Position numbers and translations under genes: made by a program. The notes below the pieces were generated by a model that did no database searches, was not told the DNA's origin, and saw nothing but the letters and a program-made list of their open reading frames with translations. Source: Bugula neritina (Eukaryota; Bryozoa; Gymnolaemata; Cheilostomatida; Bugulidae). Taken from it: 64,000 nucleotides of DNA. The stretch covers positions 9,450,973 to 9,514,972 of the forward strand of contig OZ037770.1 of assembly GCA_964035545.1 (NCBI GenBank), in the 5' to 3' direction. Positions 56,980-64,000 of the stretch are shown here, one piece after another (positions within the stretch are counted from its first letter, which is position 1; each line of letters opens with the position of its first letter).

Positions 56980-58842
56980 TTACCACAAAAAACGGAGGTA
57001 GTTTCTATCTGCTTGATTCACTTTAAAACTATGAAACATCTGTTCTATGTCACACATTAGTGCGATCTTTTCTTGTCTAAGGCGAAGTAGTACTCCGGTT
57101 AGTTGGTTCATTTGATCTGGTCCTTGAAGTAGATGGTCGTTCAGGCTAATACCATTACTTTTAGCACTGCAGTCAAAAACAACGCGCAATTTCTGTTTCT
57201 TCGGATGCCATACACCAAAGTGGGGTATGTAGCTTGTGTCCCGTGGCAGAATGTTAAGCTCTTCATTTGGGACTGGCTCAGCGTGTCCTTCACGTATGAT
57301 GTCATTCATGAAGACTTTATACTCCTGTTTAAATTGTGGGTTTTTGGAAACTTTTTGCTGTAACAGGTGGAGCCTTTTTTCTGCCATCTTTCTAGTGTTA
57401 GGCATGTTTGGTTTTCGCTTGAAGGGTAAAGGCATTGTGTAGAACCCATTTTCTTGTTGCTTGATGCCCTTCTGAATAATATCCAAAAATTGGTTATCAT
57501 CCTGGGAAAGAGCGTTGTGTGTGGCGTCTTCAGTGCCTTTAAAGTCTTGTTCAAGAGCACGTATGATGGCACAAGGTGGAGACTCATTCTTAAATTTAGA
57601 ATTGGTTTGCAGGGTGTTCTTTTTTTGTTTTTTCTTATTTACTCGACCTACAATGCTCCAACCAAGAGGTGTCTGGACAGCAAAAGGATCATCTGGACAT
57701 TTGCCGGCTATTGACCGCAGTGGCAGTAATGCTCTAGTTGTGTCAAAACCCAGCAGCAACCCTACGATACAATCCTGGACAGGTGGTATTTTTGCTACAA
57801 TTGACCTGAGGTGCGACCGTCCTTCAGTCATACCCTGTGTGGGTATTTGAGACTTGTCAAGTGAAATTTCTTTTTTAGAGTAGGCACGTTTAAGTTTTAT
57901 CTTTTCATTTGAATTGTAGCCTCTCACACACAGGTTTGAGTATTGCACACAATCAATTTCTTCATCTTCTGCAGCTATTGTTGTGATACTCAGTGTGGTG
58001 GGCTCATCATGTGTTTCTAACTGGTTAACTGCAGGTTCAGCTACAAATGTGGCGTCCGACATTGTGCCGAGTAGTGCGTATACTAAAATTTCGCGTTCTG
58101 GGTAGGTCGCACTAGAGAGCCATACAGGCATCACCATCGAGGTCAAACCTGAATTGGTAGACTGAGCACTTCTACATGTGGTTGTTTCTTTCTTTTTTTC
58201 ACTACAAGAATCACCTGATTCTGACTGGCTTTCTCTATTTTGGTGATTATCATTAGATGTTTGGTGTACATATTTATTGTGCATTATGGTGGGATGTTGA
58301 CGTTGACAATCTCTGCAGCTAGCCCGAAATTGACACTGAGCACTAGTGTGACTAGGCTTTATACAAGCAAAGCAAAGTATATTTATCTTAACAAAGGACT
58401 CTATCTCTGATTGTGCCTTTCTGGCAAGGCTTATACAGTCAGCTGTTTTGTGGTTGCTCATATTGCAGTACAGACACTTGGGTTTGTATGAGTATGTTGG
58501 CCCAATTGTATTAGAATTACTACTGGGATTGCTGCTAGTTTGACGAACTGTCTTGTAGGTAGGAGCACTTTTGCTAGTCTCATCTAGTTTGTTAGAGTTT
58601 ACATTCGAACTGGGAGAGGCGTAAAGAAACTTAGCTTGAGACTTAACAAATGCAGCCAACTCTTCAAAGGATGGGTATCGATCTTCTTTCTCTTCCAACA
58701 TCACTACTTTAGCAGTCCATTTATCTATCATTTTCTCTGGTAACTTTCCTACAATGTGCTCTATTTCAGTGTAATCATTCATTCTTTGTAGCTTGGGGAT
58801 ACTTTTCATAGCCCCAAGGCATTGTTTTAAGGCATCTGCCAA
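56980..58842 (-). pseudogene. BEL element gag-protease-RT ORF
   Basis: 620 codons. Gag knuckles CLYCNMSNHKTADC and CFACIKPSHTSAQC; protease region with ALLGTMSDATFV, where BEL proteases carry D in place of G, so the catalytic Asp is lost; then GFDTTRALLP and LGWSIVGRV; RT start with LRVVFDCSAKSNGISLNDHL and ALMCDIEQMFHSFKV. Ends LRFLW then TAA in the middle of RT. Confidence 0.85.
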
Positions 58843-59009
58843 CTTTCTGGTTTGGACGGCGTCCTTTGGTTGAATTTTTGGCCAGTTAGTCAGTCTGCTT
58901 CTGAAGGCTTCATCAGTGTGTATTTGTTGCCAAATCTTTCATCTAGCACTTCTATGGCCTCTTGGTAATTGTCTTCTCCATCATACTCAAGAAAGCCAGA
59001 TATGGTCTC

Positions 59010-60110
59010 TTAAACTATTGGTGAGATGTACTTAATCAGATAACTCAGTCTCTCTTCATCTGACAAGGCCTTGCGCGCTATCAGAGCATTGAAACTCCGC
59101 TTCCACTTGTTGTACTTCAGGGGGTCACCATCAAAGACTATTGGTTCTGCTGTGGGCATTCTAGTGATGTTCATGGATTTGATAATTGCATCAATTAGAG
59201 TTGCTGTATCAGGAGTTATTGTTTCTGCAGATGTGTTGAGGTGACTTGTTGATGTCTTTCGTGATGATGAAGAAATTGCGGATGCTCGTTCAGTTGGTCT
59301 ACTTACTGCTACTGGTACTTCAGCTTGATGGGGCTTGAGATTTACATTGTGGTAAAGAGGTGTTTCATTGAAGATGAAATGTTGTTGGAGTGGTGGTTGT
59401 TGTTTTGAAGGTGTCAGAAAGAGACTGCTCTCACTTTCATTCTCCTCTGCTGCATTGCTGAGAAGTTGACATTTCTGCCTCTCAGCTTCTAGCTCCAGCA
59501 TTATCTATTTTTGATTGGCTTGTCGCTTCTTGGAAGCAAGTTCTCGTTCTTGGATCTCTAACTCTTCATCTATCTTTTCAGCTTCAAGTTTTGCCTGTAG
59601 TTCAATTCTCTTGGCATTAGCATTGGCCGCAGCTTCTTGCAACTGCCTAGAGGTTGTAGTTGTTTTGGTAGAAGAGACATCACTTAAACTTCTGTGCATA
59701 GAACTACATTTACTTAATATAGAACGAACATCGTCATGAGTTTTAAAATAAAGTTGTCTTTCAATCTTTTGGATGAGATAATCTTAATCGGCATGCAATC
59801 TATCCATGGTTTTTCTCAATTCAGTATGAGTATCAGCCCTATAATATTTGTTGGTAGTAAGTTCGTTGTACATATCATCAATGAGTGTTAAATTGTCTTT
59901 CACTTCCTGTAATAAATCGTTATCAATACAACTTGGCTGGTCAGCTATTCTGGTTTCAATATTTTTATCTTTAGATACTTGTTTGTTAATAACCTGACCT
60001 AAAGTTTTTACATGTTCCTGTACTAGGGTTTCCTGGGCCTTTTGTGTCAGCGCTTTATGCCCAATACTTTTTCTGGTTGCTCCAGTGCCATTTTCTGAGT
60101 GCGTTGACAT
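59010..60110 (-). pseudogene. BEL element gag, N-terminal part, broken
   Basis: MSTHSENGTGATRKS start at 60110; continues in pieces (59699-59505 coiled coil with EELEIQERELASKKRQ; 59501-59010 ending DPLKYNKWKRSFNALIARK). The DPLKYxxWxxxFxALI motif is typical of BEL/Pao gag. Interrupted by stops and shifts. Confidence 0.8.
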
Positions 60111-60799
60111 GGTTGGTAGTTTATCCGTCTAATTTATATTACAGAAAATAAGTGTATATGATAGTACATTCAGTATGGCAGAGATACAGACATACTGGAA
60201 ACAGTAAAAAGGAAAACACTGAATAGGCAGCTAGTGGGGCAGCAACAAAAAAGGTGACCAAAACATAAAAGGAAATAGCGCAGGCGCACAGTGTGATCAA
60301 TGCACTAGGCAAATTCGAGGCTATGTGAATCGCAGAGCTACAATGCACTGCATTTACTGTTTACTTATGAGTTTGTTTAGTTATGGTAAACTTGCAAGCT
60401 CTCTGTTGATTGGTCAGTCTCCCACTTACCATAAATTGACAAAATTAGCACACTAATTTTTCAAAAACAAACAATATTCAGAGTGACTCAACTCAAATAG
60501 TTTAAATCAGCTAATCAAATATTTTAATAATAGCTTAGGATAGTTAACTGCTTTTTCATAAGAGCTAGGGTAAAACAATTAAAATGACCTTTTAATTAGT
60601 TCTTTATTTAAAACTGTCACTTGGACTTTACAGTCAACTAGCCTTATCAGCTAATACTGTATGATATATGGAGCAGGTGTACTCAGCTGTCTTTCTAGGA
60701 GTTGATTGCTGAAACTTCCTGGTGGTTTGCTAAGATTCGTCAGGACAGGCCTCTATTGAAATTCTTAGCTTTTGTCTCACAGATGGTTGAGTTTCTTAC

Positions 60800-61212
60800 T
60801 GTAGCGTCGCCACTAACTATAGATGAGTTGTACTGGTGTTGGTTTTCAAAACTTTATTTTTACGTATTCCAACTGCCATAAGAAACTGTAAAAGTAGGTT
60901 ATTAATATACGCAACTATAACAGGTTTTTAAAATAAAACAGAAATTATTCGAAAGATTGTAAAATATTCAAACATATATACAGATCTTGAATTAATCACC
61001 TCTTGCCTTCTTTTAGTGGCTAGCTAGGGTGAGTTTGTTTCTATGAAACGGTATTACAGGTCTACTAAAAAATATTAAACTATAATATATAAAAATGACA
61101 TTAAGTGATAACTGCAATTAGACATATGTTAAGACAATTAGTAAGAATGAATGTATTGTGGTAGATTTTAGTGGTGCAAGTATTATTGTATTAATCGAAA
61201 AGGTTCACTTCA
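60800..61212 (-). repeat. BEL element 5' LTR (right edge tentative)
   Basis: Shares its first 74 bp (plus orientation) with 56350-56423. Edge at CA 61211-61212 is chosen because ATATT at 61212-61216 matches 56345-56349. Confidence 0.4.
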
Positions 61213-61249
61213 TATTGTTTATTATCTTGTGCGTTCGACACTGTCGGAG

Positions 61250-61564
61250 TGTAGCTATGGACAGCAGTGGCATCACTAGTAACCACCAATCAAGACAGTC
61301 ACACTAATTGATAGCAGGTGGAGCTAGCTACTCGTAGTTGCAGTGCGCTGAGTAGCTAGCCGGCAGAGCAGCTTGGGACTTCATTTAGAACAGTTCTGTA
61401 TTAAAGCTCACTAATTATGTAATCGTTTTCTATTCATGCTAGCAGTAAATAACCTTCTTGTATTTGTGTAAATAATAAAGTATCTTATCGTAAACAACCT
61501 GTCGCAGTGGCTTTGTTTAAGTAGACCCACACATAATAATAGTGAACTGGCAAAATTCACTACA
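61250..61564 (+). repeat. Gypsy element 4 5' LTR (left edge tentative)
   Basis: Ends AATTCACTACA before the primer site, like element 3. Start TGTAGCTATGG chosen by likeness to TGTAGTGAGG. Contains AATAATAAAG near 61470. Confidence 0.55.
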
Positions 61565-61565
61565 C

Positions 61566-61583
61566 TGGTGGCAGCGGTGGGAT
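61566..61583 (+). other. Primer binding site, exact tRNA-Leu complement
   Basis: TGGTGGCAGCGGTGGGAT, a full 18-base complement of the usual animal tRNA-Leu 3' end with CCA. Elements 1-3 differ by one base (A for G). Confidence 0.8.
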
Positions 61584-61619
61584 CTCACTTAATACAAATG
61601 CCCCTAGTCAGGGAGTAAG

Positions 61620-62489
61620 ATGGCCGACGAAGTCATCGACGCGCCCCGACAGGAGCCAGCAGCAATAGAGGAAGATCACATAGGCGGCCCAGCGCTGCCT
61701 ATGGACAGGTACCACTTGCGGGCTCCCACCTTCTCTGGAGAAGAAGATGTAGAGCAATTCATCGCTGAGTTCAGTGATGTGGCGGACATCTGCGGATGGC
61801 CGAACAGGGTTACTCTGATCCAGCTGCGGTTGTGTCTGACAGGGCCGGCTAAACCCTATGGGATAAGCCAGAATGTCGGTGACATATTTGAAGCAATGCG
61901 AGCTAGGTTTGGATTAACCGCTCGAGATGCTCGCGTGCAACTGCAGAGTCTTAGGAGAAATCCTAGGACCAATCTGCGAGAGCACGCTACCGTAGTCGAA
62001 CGACTGGCACAAGTTGCTTACAGCGACTTGCCTGCCGATGGTCGACAGAGCCTAGCACTGGATGCATTCCTCCAGTCTATTAACAACCTCGGTCTTAAAC
62101 AGCATCTGCTGGTGGCCGAAGTTGAGACTATGGAGAGAGCTCTAAGGCTTGGGAATGCCTATTTCCAAGCCGACAGTGCGAGTCGACCTGGCACGACAGT
62201 ACAGCAAATCGGGGCAGACGACGTGTCGACGTCGCCAACGAAGACAGCTGTACAGGTCGCAGCGGCAGCAGCAGACAAATCTAGCTTAACCACGAGCTTG
62301 ATTCGAGAACTGCTCGCCGAGTTCAGGCAACTGCGCCAGCAGGCGACAGCCGAGAGACCCAAGAGGTCGTCGGTAGCTGTCGCCGACAGGCGCGGCCCCG
62401 TATGCTGGGGCTGTGGTAGTGGTGGGCACTTCCTACGGAGTTGCCCCCGCGGCAGTGGGAGGCGGTTAAACAGCGACGGCCCACGGTAA
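61620..62489 (+). CDS. Gypsy element 4 gag
   Basis: 289 codons, intact, ATG at 61620 (MADEVIDAPRQEPAA). YHLRAPTFSGEEDVEQFIAE, WPNRVTLIQLRLCL, ARFGLTARDARVQLQSLRR, and CCHC knuckle CWGCGSGGHFLRSCP. Stop TAA at 62487-62489 lies inside the hairpin of the putative frameshift signal. Confidence 0.9.
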   Translation: MADEVIDAPRQEPAAIEEDHIGGPALPMDRYHLRAPTFSGEEDVEQFIAEFSDVADICGWPNRVTLIQLRLCLTGPAKPYGISQNVGDIFEAMRARFGLTARDARVQLQSLRRNPRTNLREHATVVERLAQVAYSDLPADGRQSLALDAFLQSINNLGLKQHLLVAEVETMERALRLGNAYFQADSASRPGTTVQQIGADDVSTSPTKTAVQVAAAAADKSSLTTSLIRELLAEFRQLRQQATAERPKRSSVAVADRRGPVCWGCGSGGHFLRSCPRGSGRRLNSDGPR

Positions 62490-63199
62490 CTTCCGCCTAC
62501 CGTGGGCCCCAGTTTAACCCCCCAAGGCAAAGGCTACGGCCCCCACCCTATCGGGTGAGGAGGCCGCCTTCGCCAGAGTGGCAAGCCTCAAGGAGAGTCA
62601 GTCGGCCGCAAGGCCCACCAATACCTCCGGCTTGGGCACTCAAAAACCGCTTTGAAGGTTTGCTTGATGAGGGAGTGAACAACGAATGGGAGCACAACAG
62701 GGATTTTCCTCGGTTGCCCACACGAGCATCAGTCCGAGAATTCACTCGGCCGCCCGTGTGTGAGCGAGACCGAGACGTACCCTGCCCGCCCATGCAATGT
62801 TGACGACCCCCTCGCAACCGAAAAGCACAGGTGCATCCCCAATTCCATCCACATGAGGTGTCGCCTCAAGAGACAAATCGCTCAGTGAGTGCCCAGCCAT
62901 ATGGAAGCAGCTATTTCCTCCCCAGCAAAATTGCTGGTAAAGTTGCCACATTCCTGTTGGATACTGGGTGTACCACAAATCTACTGAGTCGACGTCTCTT
63001 CGACACTCTCAGTGCCAAGGACAGGGCTAGCCTAAAACCATATGAGGGGGAACACGGCACGTTGGCAGACGGGTCGTGTATTTCTTTCTATGGGGGAATC
63101 CAGTTGACTGGTAGAGTCCGTGATCAGATGATCAGTGAGACCTTCATCGTCAGTCAGCTCAAGGAGAATGCCATCTTGGGCATGCCATTTCTGAAGTGA
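62441..63199 (+). pseudogene. Gypsy element 4 linker and protease, with stops
   Basis: In the -1 frame: Pro/Arg-rich linker to TGA at 62801-62803, then protease with FLLDTGCTTNLLSRRLFDTL (D-T-G) and LADGSCISFYGGIQLTGRVR, ending at TGA 63197-63199 directly after GMPFLK. Sequence continues in frame beyond both stops. Confidence 0.85.
62465..62508 (+). promoter_or_regulatory. Putative -1 ribosomal frameshift signal
   Basis: Heptamer GTTAAAC at 62465-62471 in gag register (G TTA AAC), six-base spacer, then a perfect 11-bp hairpin (GGCCCACGGTA 62478-62488 with TACCGTGGGCC 62498-62508, 9-nt loop). The -1 frame is open across it and carries protease. GTTAAAC is a known frameshift heptamer in nidoviruses; use here is inferred. 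Confidence 0.75.
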
Positions 63200-64000
63200 C
63201 ACAGGTGCTACATCGACTTTAGCAAGTCGGCAGTAGTGATGGCGGGGCATGAGCTGGCCTGTGTCGACCGATTTGGCCGACCCTTGGTGAGGGGAGTGCA
63301 GGTGGTACAGCGCTGTACTGTACCTGGGCGCTCCCGGGCTACAGTTCGCTGCAGAGTGAACTGTAGGGAAATCTCCGAGCTCGGAGTGGTGGAAGGTGCA
63401 CCGGGGGGCGTCCAGCTCGCTAACAGTCTGAATAGACTGGATGAGCGGAGGGAGTTCCTGGTCCAGTGCGTAAACCCTTTCACGGAGCCGGTAGAATTAC
63501 CGGCTGGGTCTCTAGTAGGGAAGCTCCATTCCGTGCAAGAGGAGGATGTAGGGCCCGCGCTGGAAACAGCGGGCGGTGCCCGGGGAGTACCCACTAGAGA
63601 CGGCAGGGGGCCGGTGCCTGAACACGTAGCACAGTTGTACGAGGATGCCTGTGATGGCTGCGAGAGCAAGCGAGAACGCCTGGAGATGGCGCGGCTACTC
63701 TCTGAGTACAAGGACGTGTTCAGTTGCGGCGACCATGACATGGGTCTGACTGAGACGGTTCGTCATGAGATACCCCTGGCGGCGGGGACGGTGCCGATTC
63801 GGCAGCCGACCCGCCGGTTAGGTCCTGAGAAGGAGAGAGAAGTGAGCCGTCAGGTGCAAGACCTTCTGAACCGGGACCTGATTGAGCCAGGCCATGGGGC
63901 CTGGAGTTCTCCAGTCGTCCTGGTTCGGAAAAAGGATGGTAGCTGGAGGTTTTGCATTGACTATCGCAGGCTGAACAGCGTGACCATCCAGGACGCTTAC
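63200..64000 (+). pseudogene. Gypsy element 4 pol, start of RT
   Basis: Open in the same frame from 63200 to the window end. [20 protein letters not shown], then [40 protein letters not shown] and [12 protein letters not shown], the N-terminal RT region. No start codon of its own; depends on reading through 63197. Confidence 0.85.

Larger units (their letters stand above)
56350..61212 (-). mobile_element. BEL/Pao retrotransposon, deleted and inactive
   Basis: Minus-strand gag, protease and RT in BEL/Pao style. A 74-bp direct repeat (56350-56423 and 60800-60873, starting TGTAGCGTCGCC) is the end of each LTR. At the low side RT sequence abuts that LTR piece directly, so RNase H, integrase and most of the 3' LTR are deleted. 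The high-side LTR may end at about 61212 with a TATT/ATATT flank duplicate, which is tentative. Confidence 0.8.
61250..64000 (+). mobile_element. Gypsy element 4, continues past window end
   Basis: 5' LTR, primer site, gag with intact zinc knuckle, -1 frame protease with D-T-G, and the start of RT reaching base 64000. Best-preserved gag-pro of the four gypsy copies, but pol has TGA stops at 62801 and 63197. Confidence 0.9.

Overview
The window is animal (metazoan) nuclear DNA. It has AT-rich introns with GT..AG splice sites, many retrotransposons, tRNA-derived SINEs and a gene family built from ErbB/EGFR-type receptor ectodomain parts. I cannot name the species. A marine or other invertebrate is my best guess.

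Host genes. The main gene (Gene B, minus strand, 54387 down to 9322, about 45 kb) was assembled by eye from 31 exons whose splice phases all agree; their summed length is 6198 nt, an exact multiple of three. It reads: signal peptide; ErbB-like L1 domain; furin-like Cys-rich region; two tandem two-exon modules resembling galactose-binding (discoidin/F-type lectin) folds; then three further L domains and three further Cys-rich regions; a juxtamembrane exon; a transmembrane exon; and a lysine-rich cytoplasmic tail. There is no kinase domain. A paralogue (Gene A, plus strand, 405 to 7700, 5' part outside the window) converges on it tail to tail and has the same exon lengths, the same TM/tail junction and no kinase. 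Two further cassette exons (Gene C, plus strand, 55083-56283) lie upstream of Gene B; the first carries an in-frame stop.

Mobile elements. Introns of Gene B hold four Ty3/gypsy-family insertions that share a tRNA-Leu-type primer site (17839-21951 internally deleted; 27846-28797 truncated; 42949-50309 full length with 271-bp LTRs differing at 2 positions; solo LTR 29212-29563). They also hold a 3.15-kb non-autonomous LTR element with identical 213-bp LTRs (22315-25464), a dead LINE (about 35473-38410), two related solo LTRs (about 34350-34673 and 41053-41330), a TIR element (14917-15376), several tRNA-derived SINEs and long AT-rich microsatellites. Right of Gene B are a TIR element (55421-55886), a deleted BEL/Pao element (56350 to about 61212) and a fourth gypsy element (61250 to window end) with a textbook-looking -1 frameshift signal between gag and pol.

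How it fits together. The receptor family has grown by duplicating a six-exon Cys-rich + L-domain cassette of 1104 nt (368 codons) bounded by phase-1 introns. Its introns have been loaded with transposons, all the longer LTR elements lying antisense to Gene B. The unusual biology is the kinase-less, multi-L-domain ErbB-like receptor with lectin-like inserts and a basic tail. A second theme is the zinc-finger ORFs that sit in the env position of two unrelated-looking LTR element families.
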